Positions 34,764 to 43,033 of a stretch of DNA of 64,000 nt are shown one piece after another. Under the pieces are notes generated by a model. The model had not been told where the DNA came from. It searched no databases and saw only the letters and a list, made by a program, of their open reading frames with translations. The position numbers and the translations under genes are program-made. This DNA is from G965247775 sp965247775 (GTDB taxonomy: Bacteria; Chloroflexota; Dehalococcoidia; Bin125): the NCBI GenBank assembly GCA_965247775.1, contig OZ252031.1:744001-808000 (forward strand), in the 5' to 3' direction. Positions within the stretch are counted from its first letter, which is position 1. Every line of letters starts with the position of its first letter.

Positions 34764-34888
34764 CCCTCAGTCGCCTACGGGGTTAGCTGGCGGGTTCGGC
34801 GCGAAGGAGATTGCGCCTAGGAGCTGTCGCTCCATTCACCCCAAAGTTTGGGTCCCCCGTTCCCTCCAGGGAGGGATTCGGCCCAGCG
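34764..34888 (-). ncRNA. c-di-AMP riboswitch (ydaO/yuaA type), apparently without a target gene
   Basis: The minus strand reads GGGCCGAATCC, GGGAACGGGGGACCC, the TTTGGGGTGAAT segment, a GGAGCGACAGCTCC arm, then GCCGAACCCGCCAGCTAACC and CCGTAGGCG closing P1. This is the ydaO consensus and matches the copy at 5302-5420 block by block. It is followed by an intrinsic terminator (34721-34752). Downstream on the same strand there is no intact gene for about 735 bases: the region is hairpins and the antisense of the SRPBCC pseudogene, then the NnrE-like gene at 33985. Upstream (34889-35064) is a 5' region with no gene. Confidence 0.88.
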
Positions 34889-35064
34889 ATATTCGGTTGT
34901 ACACAGAACTCTAGCGGATTTCGTCCAACTTCGCGATAGGACTGTGCCTCGCGGGGGGCATCTCGAGGCCCGCTGCCGGCGGGAGTTTACCCCTCCTTTA
35001 CAGAACGGGCCGCCCGAGCCGTGCGAAACGGGCGTCCCGGCGCGCTCCATTCGTAGCACAGCGC

Positions 35065-35841
35065 CTAACCCGGCAGCGCCGCGAGGAACTCGCTGGCCGA
35101 CGTGTTCCAGGTCGCCGGATCGTCATAGTTGCACCAGTGCGACGCGCCCGCGACGACGATGGGTCCACGCGCGTGCGGGATCTTGGCCGCCATGTACTCG
35201 GAGGAGTTGCGGAAGGGCGCGTCCTTCTCGCCGACGAGGACCAGCGTGGCCACGGCGATCTCGCTGCATTCCACCAACGGCGGCATCCGCATCACGCCCT
35301 GCCGCACGAAGACCAGCCCCCGAGTGGTGTGCTTGATGGTGGCCGTCCCCCCGTGCCGGCCGATCTCCGCCTCCCGCGCATCGATAGTGGTGTCCAGACC
35401 CCGCTCCGCCAGCGCCGCGGAGTCGCGCGCGTTCATCTCGGTCCACTGCCGCGCGCCGGCCATGCGCCGGTAGCCGGGGCCGGTACCGGACAGGATCAGC
35501 CCTCGCACACGGTCCGGGTAGCGTTGGTAGAAGCGCAGGCTGGTGTAGCCCCCCAAGGAATGGCCCCCCACCACCGCGCGCGCCACCCCGGCGGCATCCA
35601 TCACGGCGCGGACGTCCTCCACGATCTGGTCCTGGGTGTAGAGCCCCACGTCGCTCGGCGCGCCGCTGCGGGCGTGGCCGCGCATGTCCAGCGTCGTCAG
35701 GCGGTAACGATCTTGAAGTCCGTCCACCTGCGCCTGCCAGAGCGCGGCGCTGTCCCCGAAGCCATGGATCAGCACCACCTCCGGTCCCGTGCCGTGCGTC
35801 TCGTAGTAGAGCGTGATCCCGTTGGCATCCACCGTGGGCAT
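35065..35841 (-). CDS. Alpha/beta hydrolase
   Basis: A 258-residue alpha/beta hydrolase fold enzyme. It shows the oxyanion motif LIHGFGDSAALW, the nucleophile elbow VVGGHSLGGYTS (Ser about residue 95), the acid in VLVGEKDAPF and the His in VAGASHWCNYD. The family includes esterases, C-C hydrolases and haloperoxidases, and the substrate is not predictable. ATG 35841 has GGGAGGA upstream. It is divergent from the reductase at 35968. Confidence 0.9.
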   Translation of the reverse strand: MPTVDANGITLYYETHGTGPEVVLIHGFGDSAALWQAQVDGLQDRYRLTTLDMRGHARSGAPSDVGLYTQDQIVEDVRAVMDAAGVARAVVGGHSLGGYTSLRFYQRYPDRVRGLILSGTGPGYRRMAGARQWTEMNARDSAALAERGLDTTIDAREAEIGRHGGTATIKHTTRGLVFVRQGVMRMPPLVECSEIAVATLVLVGEKDAPFRNSSEYMAAKIPHARGPIVVAGASHWCNYDDPATWNTSASEFLAALPG

Positions 35842-35967
35842 GGCGTCCTCCCGACTCCGTGGCGTCGTCAGGGCCAGCAGCGGGCGAGCGGCGCCCCGCG
35901 CCCGGCGCTGGAAGGATAGCCTGCGGCGACACGGCCCAGCGGGGGCCCCTCGGAAGGGGAAGCGACG

Positions 35968-36858
35968 ATGGAACGGATCGGCTTTGTGGGACTGGGCATC
36001 ATGGGGCGCCCGATGGTCGCGAACCTGCGCGCGGCTGGGTATGCGGTGACCGTCTGGAATCGCAGCCGGCCCGGCATCGAGGAGGCGCTGAGGGCCGGCG
36101 CGACGGAGGCTGCCGGCCCGGCCGCCGTCGCCGATCAGGCGGACGTCTTCATCACCATGGTCACCGATAGCCCCGATGTGGAGGCCGTCATAACGGGGCC
36201 GGGCGGCGCGATGGAGGGGCTACGGGCGGGCGCTGTCGTCGTCGATATGAGCACCATCAGCCCGGCCGTCACGCGCGGCCTCGCGGCGCGGTTGGCCGAG
36301 CGTGGTGTGGCAATGCTCGACGCACCCGTCTCGGGGGGCGACGCGGGCGCGATCGCGGGCACCCTCTCGATCATGGTCGGTGGCGAGGCGGAGGTCGTGG
36401 CGCGGGTCCGCCCCATCTTTGAGGTGCTGGGCGGGACCATCACGCACGTGGGCCCCGTCGGCGCGGGGCAGACCGTCAAGCTCTGCAACCAGGTCGCCAT
36501 CGCCGGGACGCTGGAAGGGGTCTGCGAGGCGCTCACCCTGGCGCAGAAGTCCGGCGTCGACCCGGCCCGCATGCTGGAGGCGATCAGCGCTGGCGCGGCG
36601 GGCTCCTGGCAGATGAGCAACCTGGGCCCGCGCATCATCGATCGCGACTTCGCGCCGGGCTTCATGGTGCGCTTGTTGCAGAAGGACCTGCGCCTGGCCC
36701 TGGCGGCGGCGCAGGCCGTGGAGCAGCCCCTGCCGGTCACGGCCCTGGTGCATCAGTTGTTCCACCATCTTCAGGCGGCCGGCGCCGGAGCGGATGGCAC
36801 GCAGGCGCTCGCTCGCGTGCTGGAGACGCTCGGGGGCACGGAGGTCCGCCGCGCCTAG
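35968..36858 (+). CDS. 3-hydroxyisobutyrate dehydrogenase / tartronate semialdehyde reductase family
   Basis: A 296-residue beta-hydroxyacid dehydrogenase. NAD(P) binding: FVGLGIMGRPMVANLRAAG. Substrate motif: DAPVSGGDAGAIAGTLSIMV. The catalytic Lys is in VGAGQTVKLCNQ. The full length matches the family (about 295). ATG 35968 follows GGAAGGGGAAG. Known members act on 3-hydroxyisobutyrate (valine breakdown), tartronate semialdehyde or related acids; which one is unknown. It converges on the CoA-transferase gene. Confidence 0.92.
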   Translation: MERIGFVGLGIMGRPMVANLRAAGYAVTVWNRSRPGIEEALRAGATEAAGPAAVADQADVFITMVTDSPDVEAVITGPGGAMEGLRAGAVVVDMSTISPAVTRGLAARLAERGVAMLDAPVSGGDAGAIAGTLSIMVGGEAEVVARVRPIFEVLGGTITHVGPVGAGQTVKLCNQVAIAGTLEGVCEALTLAQKSGVDPARMLEAISAGAAGSWQMSNLGPRIIDRDFAPGFMVRLLQKDLRLALAAAQAVEQPLPVTALVHQLFHHLQAAGAGADGTQALARVLETLGGTEVRRA

Positions 36859-36879
36859 GCCGCCGCAGGGAGCACGGGC

Positions 36880-38715
36880 CTAGAGGTGCCGCTCCAGGTT
36901 GGCGTCCGCCTCGGCGAGGCGTGTGGCCACGACCTCCAGCATGTTCCAGAGCACCCCCGGATGCTCCAGTGCCAGGTCCTTGAAGTCCCAGCGTGTTAAC
37001 ACCAGACACTCCGTGAACTCGCGCGCCACGATCGTGGCGGAGCGCGGGTGCTCAAGCAGCAGCGCCATATCTCCGAAGAAGCCGCCCGCGTGCAGGGTGG
37101 CGACGTGCGCTTCCTCCGGCGCGCCCCGATTCGCGATGATGTCCACGGACCCCTTCGTGACGACGTAGAGGCCGGTCCCCAGCTCCCCGCCGCGGGTGAT
37201 CTCCTGGCCCTCCTGGTAGGTATGCAGTTGCGACTTGGCGGCGAAGGGGCCCAACTCGGCCTCGTCGAGGTTTTCGAAGAGTTCCGTCTTGGCCAGCATC
37301 GACTCGAAGGAAAATGACGGCATCGTCCTGTCCTCCCGAGACCCGGCGGCGGGATGTGCGCCTCGCGCCGCGGGCAGCATAGACGGCGTGGCCACCAGCG
37401 GCGGCAGGCGCCCTTCGTGCAGGCTCGCGCGGAAGTCGGGGTGGGCGATCGTCCGCAGGGCCTCCGCGCGCTCCTCCAGCGAACGCCCGCGCAGCGCCGC
37501 CACCCCGTATTCCGTCACGATGTGGTCCGCTAGAACGCGCGGCACGGTGGTCCCGTCCTCAGCCGCCAGCCGCGGCACGATGCGCGAGACACGCCCCCCG
37601 GCCGCCGTTGCGGGCAGTGCCACGATCCCGATCCCGTCCCGCGCCGCGATCGCCGCCTCGGCGTAGTCGGGCTGGCCGCCGGGCCCGCTGATCGCTCGCC
37701 CCCTGATCGTCTCGGCGTTGACGGAGCCATCGAGAGCGACGCTGACGGCGGAGTTGATCGTCACCAAGCGATGGCTGCTCGCCACGACCTGTGAGCCGTG
37801 GCTGTAGCGGGCGGGCGCCAGCCGGACCAGCGGATTGCGGTGCAGCCAGTCGAAGAAGCGCCGTGTGCCGGGGGCCTCCGCCGCGATCATCACGCCCCGG
37901 TCGTACCGCTTGCGCGCGTTGGTCAGCGCCCCGCCGGCCGCGAGGTCCATGAGGCCGTCACTGATCATGCCGGAGTGCACGCCCAGGTCGCGCCGCGCGC
38001 CCAGCCGGGCCATGACCGCTTCCGGCACCGCGCCCAGGCCGAACTGCAGCGTCGCCTCGTCCGGCACCAGGGCCACGACGTTCTCTGCCACCGCCTCCTC
38101 GACCGGTCCGGGCGGCACCCGCTGCAGCTCCGGCAGCGGGCTCTCCAGCTTCACGAGGAAGTCGAAGGCCTCGGCAGGCAGCTCGCCCGCCCCGAAGACG
38201 TAAGGCATGCGCGTATTGACCTGGCCGACAACCAGGGGAGCGCTGCGGACCGCGTCGATCACGGAGCCCACGGATACGCCCAAGCTGTAGCGCCCGTCGG
38301 GCCCGGGCGGGCTGCACGAGACCAGCACGGCGTCCACCGGCACCGGGCCCTGGGCCTGGAAGAGGTCGGCCGTCTGCGAGTAGCGCGCAGGGATTACACG
38401 TAGCGCCCCCGCCTCCGCCGCCGCGCCCATGGCGCGACTGAACTGCCAGGTGGCGAAAGTGAACGGAGCCAGCACGTGTGCCTGCGGCGGCAGCGGATCG
38501 CGCAGGGCGCCCGCCACGATCTCCAGCGCCGACCAGCGCCCTCGCGCCTCATCGAGGGCGGCCAGCAGGCCTATGGGGACGCCGCTGAGGGCGGGGATGA
38601 GCAGGCGCGCCTGGTCGGGGATGGCTGCCAGGGCATGATCCACGCTGCTGATCCGGCCGGCGCGCGGGCCGCGCGATGGCGCCAGGTAGGCTTCGAAGTC
38701 GGTCGGCTCGGGCAT
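36880..38715 (-). CDS. Acetyl-CoA hydrolase/CoA-transferase fused to a cyclic-nucleotide-binding domain
   Basis: One open frame of 611 residues. Residues about 1-435 are an acetyl-CoA hydrolase/4-hydroxybutyrate CoA-transferase: MISDGLMDLAAGGALTNARK, SVALDGSVNAETI, SGPGGQPDYAEAAIAARDG, then RVLADHIVTEYGVAALRG. From about residue 465 there is a Crp-type cNMP-binding domain: FESMLAKTELFENLDEAELG, GGELGTGLYVVTKGSVDII, GGFFGDMALLLEHPRSATIV. There is no HTH. Between them GGGAGGACAGGACG precedes an in-frame ATG at 37323, so the second domain may also start independently. Either a true fusion or two genes whose separating stop was lost. ATG 38715 follows GGAAGGCC. Divergent from acyl-CoA carboxylase. 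Confidence 0.85.
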   Translation of the reverse strand: MPEPTDFEAYLAPSRGPRAGRISSVDHALAAIPDQARLLIPALSGVPIGLLAALDEARGRWSALEIVAGALRDPLPPQAHVLAPFTFATWQFSRAMGAAAEAGALRVIPARYSQTADLFQAQGPVPVDAVLVSCSPPGPDGRYSLGVSVGSVIDAVRSAPLVVGQVNTRMPYVFGAGELPAEAFDFLVKLESPLPELQRVPPGPVEEAVAENVVALVPDEATLQFGLGAVPEAVMARLGARRDLGVHSGMISDGLMDLAAGGALTNARKRYDRGVMIAAEAPGTRRFFDWLHRNPLVRLAPARYSHGSQVVASSHRLVTINSAVSVALDGSVNAETIRGRAISGPGGQPDYAEAAIAARDGIGIVALPATAAGGRVSRIVPRLAAEDGTTVPRVLADHIVTEYGVAALRGRSLEERAEALRTIAHPDFRASLHEGRLPPLVATPSMLPAARGAHPAAGSREDRTMPSFSFESMLAKTELFENLDEAELGPFAAKSQLHTYQEGQEITRGGELGTGLYVVTKGSVDIIANRGAPEEAHVATLHAGGFFGDMALLLEHPRSATIVAREFTECLVLTRWDFKDLALEHPGVLWNMLEVVATRLAEADANLERHL

Positions 38716-38843
38716 CTGGGGGCCTTCCGGCGCCGGCGTCCTGGTGTGGCTGCGCCCGGCCCGGCGCAAGGTACCGTGGTCGCGCCGGGGACGGGCGGCA
38801 GGGTAGGGCCGGCGCGCACGCGCGGCAAAGAACGGAGGCCACC

Positions 38844-40397
38844 ATGAGTGAGCGACCCAGCGAGAGCCGCGGCGACACGCCGGCGGACGTGGACGCCGTC
38901 CGCGCGCGCATCCGCGCGGGGGGGCCGTCCCGCTACCACGAGAAAGCCCGGGAGAGCGGCAAGCTCTTCGTGCGCGAGCGGCTGCGCCTGCTCTTCGACG
39001 GCGAGCCGGAAACGGAGGATGGGCTCTTCGCTCACGTCCAGGACGCGGAGTACCCCGCCGACGGCGTCCTCACGGGCATCGGCCAGATCGAGGGCCGGCG
39101 GGTCTGCTACATGGCCAACGATTCGACCGTGAAGGCCGGCTCTTGGGGCCGCCGCAGCGTGGAAAAGATCATCCGCATCCTGGAGACGGCGGAGCGGCTG
39201 CGGCTGCCCATGGTCTACCTGGTGGACAGCGCCGGGGCCCGCATCACCGATCAGGTGGAGATGTTCCCGGGCCGGCGGCACGGTGGGCGCATCTTCTTCA
39301 TGCAGACGCGGCTCTCCGGTCTGGTACCGCAGGTCTGCCTGCTCCTGGGGCCCAGCGCCGCCGGGGGCGCCTACATCCCCGCCTTCTGTGACCTCGTGAT
39401 CATGGTGGAGGGCAACGCCTCCATGTATTTGGGCTCGCCTCGCATGGCACAGATGGTGATCGGCGAGGACGTGACGCTGGAGGAGATGGGCGGCGCCCGC
39501 ATGCACTGCTCCGTGTCGGGCTGCGGCGACGTACTGGTGGACGATGAACAGGCTGGCATCGACGCCGTGCGCCGCTATCTCCGTTCCCTCCCCAGCTCCT
39601 GCGACGAGGATCCTCCTCTCGCCGCTCCCGCTGCCCCCGCTTCCGCTCGCTCGCTCGCCTCGATCATCCCGGCCGACCAGAACCGCGCCTTCAACATGCG
39701 CAAGCTGATCGAGGCGCTCGTGGACGCGGATTCGATCTTCGAGATCAAGGAGCTGTTCGCGCCGGAGCTGATCACCGCTTTCGCCCGCATCGACGGGAAG
39801 CCCGTGGGCCTGTTGGCGAACCAGCCCATGGCCAAGGGGGGCGTGCTCTTCGTCGACTCCGCCGACAAGGCGGCCCGCTTCATCTGGCTCTGCGACGCCT
39901 TCAACATTCCGCTGCTCTTCCTGGCCGACGTGCCGGGGTTCATGATCGGCACCGCCGTCGAGCGAGCCGGCATCATCCGCTCCGGCGCCAAGATGATCAG
40001 CGCCGTTAGTGAGGCCACTGTCCCCACGATCAGCGTCATCGTGCGTAAGTGCTATGGGGCCGGCCTCTACGCCATGTGCGGACCGGCCTTCGGCCCCGAC
40101 GCCTGCATCGCCCTGCCCAGCGCCCAAATCGCAGTGATGGGGCCGGAGGCCGCGATCAACGCCGTCTACTACAACCGCATCCAGCAGATGGAGGAGCCCG
40201 CGCGTTCCGAGTGGATCGCGGAACAGCGCCGTGCCTACGAAGAGGACATCGACGTTTACCATCTGGCCGGCGAACTCATCGTGGACGAGATCGTCGCGCC
40301 CGACGACCTGCGCGCGGCACTCATCGCGCGGTTCGCCGGCCTGACGTCGAAGGAGCGCCCGCGCCCGGCCAAGCGGCGTACGGTGCTGCCGGTCTAG
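38844..40397 (+). CDS. Acyl-CoA carboxylase beta (carboxyltransferase) subunit
   Basis: A 517-residue biotin-dependent carboxyltransferase, propionyl/methylcrotonyl-CoA carboxylase beta type. N-terminal half: ARESGKLFVRERLRLLFDGE, VYLVDSAGARITDQVEMFPG, LLLGPSAAGGAYIPAFCD. C-terminal half: LFLADVPGFMIGTAVERAGI, YGAGLYAMCGPAFGPDACIA, AVMGPEAAINAVYYN. It transfers carboxyl groups from biotin to an acyl-CoA. No biotin carboxylase or carrier subunit is in this window. ATG 38844 has CGGAGG upstream. The acyl-CoA specificity is uncertain. Confidence 0.92.
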   Translation: MSERPSESRGDTPADVDAVRARIRAGGPSRYHEKARESGKLFVRERLRLLFDGEPETEDGLFAHVQDAEYPADGVLTGIGQIEGRRVCYMANDSTVKAGSWGRRSVEKIIRILETAERLRLPMVYLVDSAGARITDQVEMFPGRRHGGRIFFMQTRLSGLVPQVCLLLGPSAAGGAYIPAFCDLVIMVEGNASMYLGSPRMAQMVIGEDVTLEEMGGARMHCSVSGCGDVLVDDEQAGIDAVRRYLRSLPSSCDEDPPLAAPAAPASARSLASIIPADQNRAFNMRKLIEALVDADSIFEIKELFAPELITAFARIDGKPVGLLANQPMAKGGVLFVDSADKAARFIWLCDAFNIPLLFLADVPGFMIGTAVERAGIIRSGAKMISAVSEATVPTISVIVRKCYGAGLYAMCGPAFGPDACIALPSAQIAVMGPEAAINAVYYNRIQQMEEPARSEWIAEQRRAYEEDIDVYHLAGELIVDEIVAPDDLRAALIARFAGLTSKERPRPAKRRTVLPV

Positions 40398-40412
40398 GGA
40401 CGCGCCGCCGGT

Positions 40413-40739
40413 CTAGGGGCGCAGGGCGGCCAGTACCTCCCGCGCGCGCTGGAGGCGGCTCTTCTTCTTGCGCTTGCGGCGCGCCCGTAGCAGCCGCGCG
40501 GCCGAGAGCGCTACTTCCAGCAGCCCGCTGCGGCTCGAGAGCTGTTCGTTCAGGGCCTGGACGCGATCGGCACTCGCCGCCACGAAGGCGGGCACGTAGT
40601 CGTCGTGCAGCCGGCGCAGCCGTCGCACGCCGCGCAGCGTCTTCCAGCCGGCGAAGCCCAGGACCAGTACCGACGCGAAGAGCCCCAGGCCCAGCGCGAT
40701 CAGCGCGACCACCAGTACCCAGTCCCGAATGTCCTCCAC
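40413..40739 (-). CDS. Small membrane protein with a basic tail
   Basis: A 108-residue protein with one N-terminal transmembrane helix (VLVVALIALGLGLFASVLVL, residues 8-27), a helical middle segment (YVPAFVAASADRVQALNEQL) and a strongly basic C-terminus (RLLRARRKRKKKSRLQRARE). GTG 40739 is preceded by GGGAGG. No family is recognised; topology suggests a membrane anchor with a cytoplasmic nucleic-acid- or lipid-binding tail. Confidence 0.7.
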   Translation of the reverse strand: MEDIRDWVLVVALIALGLGLFASVLVLGFAGWKTLRGVRRLRRLHDDYVPAFVAASADRVQALNEQLSSRSGLLEVALSAARLLRARRKRKKKSRLQRAREVLAALRP

Positions 40740-40776
40740 GAAGCCTCCCTGGCCGCTCGGCGCGATCCTCGCCAGT

Positions 40777-41355
40777 CTAGCCAGCCGCGGCGCGCGCCCG
40801 CGCCTCGTCCCGGAGGGCTGCCTGGCGGGCCAACAAATCGCGCTGGAAGGGGCTCGGATCCTGCGCCTGTGGGTTAAGCGGGAGCGTCTGCGCGCGGAAC
40901 GCCATGTCCGTCACTTCCCACGGACGCGAGTGCTCCAGCCAGCTCACGCGCAGGTGCAGCTGCATCCAGTCCGAAAGCGCGGCTTCACCATCCTCACCCC
41001 AATCGAACCGGTCCTGCGCCGGGCTGAACTCCAGCCGCAGCGCCAGCGTCCCCTGCAGAACGACGCCCAAGGCCAGGCGCAGCGCGGAGGCGTCGGCGCG
41101 GCCGGCGAAGTCATAGCCGATGCGGGGTCGTAGTGAGGCGCGCAGCCGGTCGCGCCCGGGGCCGCCGGCGGCCCGTGGGGCGATCCCCACGGCCAGCAGC
41201 CGTCGCCCCTGTCGCACCAAGAGATCAGCGGCGGGGACTTGAGCCGGGGCGTGGTCGGCGAACCAGGCGTAGGCGCCGGGCGCACGCGGCGGGCCCTCCG
41301 GGTCGCCCCAGGCCCAGAGGGGCGCCTCCAGCAGCAGGACGTTCAGCGGAGTCAC
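40777..41355 (-). CDS. GIY-YIG-like nuclease family protein
   Basis: A 192-residue protein resembling GIY-YIG domain proteins in which the GIY strand reads PGAYAWFAD and the YIG-type strand reads LLAVGIAPRAAG. It continues with GRDRLRASLR, SALRLALGVVLQG, EAALSDWMQLHLRVSWLEHS and LPLNPQAQDPSPF, which follow the order seen in a widespread uncharacterised GIY-YIG subfamily. GTG 41355 starts VTPLNVLLLEAP but has only a weak ribosome binding site; the frame extends to 41691 without a better start. Function unknown, possibly a nuclease. Confidence 0.6.
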   Translation of the reverse strand: MTPLNVLLLEAPLWAWGDPEGPPRAPGAYAWFADHAPAQVPAADLLVRQGRRLLAVGIAPRAAGGPGRDRLRASLRPRIGYDFAGRADASALRLALGVVLQGTLALRLEFSPAQDRFDWGEDGEAALSDWMQLHLRVSWLEHSRPWEVTDMAFRAQTLPLNPQAQDPSPFQRDLLARQAALRDEARARAAAG

Positions 41356-41472
41356 GATATCCGACAGCGTAGCCTTGGCTGCAGGCAGGATGAACGGGAT
41401 CGTTTGCGGCGGGCGCGCGTCCTGCAAGGCGCGGACTTCCCAGGCTGGGAGGCGGCGATCCGAGGAACCGAG

Positions 41473-41950
41473 TTGGTCAGTCGTCCCCTGATCGTCTGGA
41501 GCGTGGGGCTGCTGGCCCTGCTGGCCTTCCTCCGGCGCGGCTAGCGCCTCGAGGCGGGCTTCGTCCTGCTGGCCCTGGCCGTTTGGCTGCCCAAGCTGGC
41601 GATCAACGAGCTGGTGGAGCGGGACCGCCCCACGGAGGCCTTCGTGGAGGTCGTGCGGGCCGGGCACGGCTTCGCCTTCCCCAGCGGCCATGTGACTAGC
41701 GCCTTGGTGCTGTACGGGCTACTGGCCGTGATCGTGGTGACGCAGCGACGTTACTGCGCCCGCACCCGGACCATCGTGCCCTGGTTGGCCTGCTCTTGCT
41801 CGCGGGATCAGCCCTGGGCGGGGTGGTGCTGGGCGCGCACTGGCCCAGCGACGTGCTGGCTGCGCTCCTGTTGGGCGGGGCTCCTCACGCCGACCTGGGC
41901 TTACCGCCGGCGGGTCCAGGCCCCGCGATGCCGGCGCGGCGAGCCCCTAG
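41473..41950 (+). pseudogene. PAP2-type phosphatase remnant
   Basis: The frame beginning near TTG 41473 encodes a hydrophobic helix (LIVWSVGLLALLAFLRRG), is interrupted by TAG at 41542-41544, then continues in the same frame with WLPKLAINELVERDRPTEAF (the KxxxxxxRP motif) and AFPSGHVTSALVLYG (PSGH motif). A frameshift near 41770 separates this from LGGVVLGAHWPSDVLAALLL, the third PAP2 motif, and another seems to follow. Family members dephosphorylate phosphatidate, PGP or undecaprenyl pyrophosphate. No intact start is visible; this is a dead gene. Confidence 0.72.
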
Positions 41951-41978
41951 ACTGCCCGCACGACAGGGGAGCACCGTC

Positions 41979-42092
41979 GTGCGACGACCTGACCTCGTTG
42001 GCCTCTTCCTCGCCTTCCAGGGGGCGCTGGTGCTCGCCTTCGCCTCCGTCATCATCTTCGGTCTTGGTGATTGGGCCGGCGCTTGGTCCTGA
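41979..42092 (+). CDS. Very small membrane protein
   Basis: A 37-residue frame from GTG 41979 behind AGGGGAG. It consists almost entirely of one transmembrane helix (LVGLFLAFQGALVLAFASVI) after a short basic start. It sits between the PAP2 remnant and the acetyltransferase and may be translated with either. No family is known; it could be chance. Confidence 0.4.
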   Translation: MRRPDLVGLFLAFQGALVLAFASVIIFGLGDWAGAWS

Positions 42093-42132
42093 GCGCCGCG
42101 CCTGCGCGGAACCACGGGAAAGCGGGGACTGG

Positions 42133-42708
42133 ATGTCTGACAGCAACGTGAGCGCCGAGCAATTCCAGGAGATCGGCGATCGCTACCCGCGCCCGGCCTC
42201 CCTGCGCGACGGCAGGATGGTGGAACTGCGCCTCATGGGCGAGGCAGATCGCGAGGGCGTGATCGAATTCGCGCATGGCTTGCCCCCCGATGACCTGCTG
42301 TTCCTGCAGGCCAACATCACGGATCCTGATGTCGTGGGGCAGTGGCTGGCCGACATCCGCAACGGACGCACGATCACCGTTCTGGCCTTTCATGAAGGCG
42401 CCGTGATCGGCGACGGGAGTTTGCATCACCATGGGGCACAGTGGACCCGCCACATCGGCGAGATCCGGCTGGTGATTGGCTCCCAGGGGCGGGGCCACGG
42501 GCTGGGCCGCATCCTCGCGGACGAGATCTACGCCATCGCTGGCGCGCTGGACCTGCGCATGCTGACGGCCCAGATGACCTTCGACCAGCAAGCGGCCATC
42601 TCGATCTTCCGCCGCCTGGGCTTCCAGCGGGAAGCTGTGCTGACCGACTATGTGATGGATGCCGAGGGCAACACGCGCGACTTGCTCGTCGCGACGCGGC
42701 GACTGTGA
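42133..42708 (+). CDS. GNAT-family N-acetyltransferase
   Basis: A 191-residue acetyltransferase. After an N-terminal extension the GNAT core has strands VLAFHEGAVIGDGSL and HIGEIRLVIGSQGRGHGLGR; the latter is the Q/RxxGxG/A acetyl-CoA pyrophosphate loop. Then LTAQMTFDQQAAISIFRRLG and a C-terminal strand follow. ATG 42133 starts MSDSNVSAEQFQEIG. Substrate unknown. It converges with a Crp-like remnant whose end is 2 bases away. Confidence 0.85.
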   Translation: MSDSNVSAEQFQEIGDRYPRPASLRDGRMVELRLMGEADREGVIEFAHGLPPDDLLFLQANITDPDVVGQWLADIRNGRTITVLAFHEGAVIGDGSLHHHGAQWTRHIGEIRLVIGSQGRGHGLGRILADEIYAIAGALDLRMLTAQMTFDQQAAISIFRRLGFQREAVLTDYVMDAEGNTRDLLVATRRL

Positions 42709-42709
42709 G

Positions 42710-42947
42710 GGCGTGAGTCGGTAGATCTGTACCCTGCCCGCCTTGAGGAAGAAGAGGATTTCGCCGGTCTCGCCGGGTTCGAAGATGCGCCGGCGGCGGG
42801 GCAGGTGGTGCCGTTGGTCATCGCCTTGACCTCGGCCATGACGTTGTCGCCGAGGTCGCGGAACAGTTCGTTGGCGGCCAGGAGCGTGCGCTTGGCGGCG
42901 CGCTGAAGTTCGGTGAGGGGCTGGCGGCCGCTGGGTAGGCGAGTCAT
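42710..42947 (-). pseudogene. Crp/Fnr-type cNMP-binding protein remnant
   Basis: From ATG 42947 the frame reads MTRLPSGRQPLTELQRAAKR, LLAANELFRDLGDNVMAEVK and AMTNGTTCP, then shifts. A second frame continues with IFEPGETGEILFFLKAGRVQ, the core of a cyclic-nucleotide-binding domain. It stops after about 80 residues, without the rest of the domain or an HTH. It is not a fragment of the cNMP domain at 36880, whose sequence is different. Confidence 0.7.
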
Positions 42948-43033
42948 CGCGGAGAATGTCGCAGACGGGTCGCTCGGCCGTCCAGTCGTGCGCCGCGTCG
43001 CGCCAATGAGGGGGTCCTGGGTAGGATGGCCCG

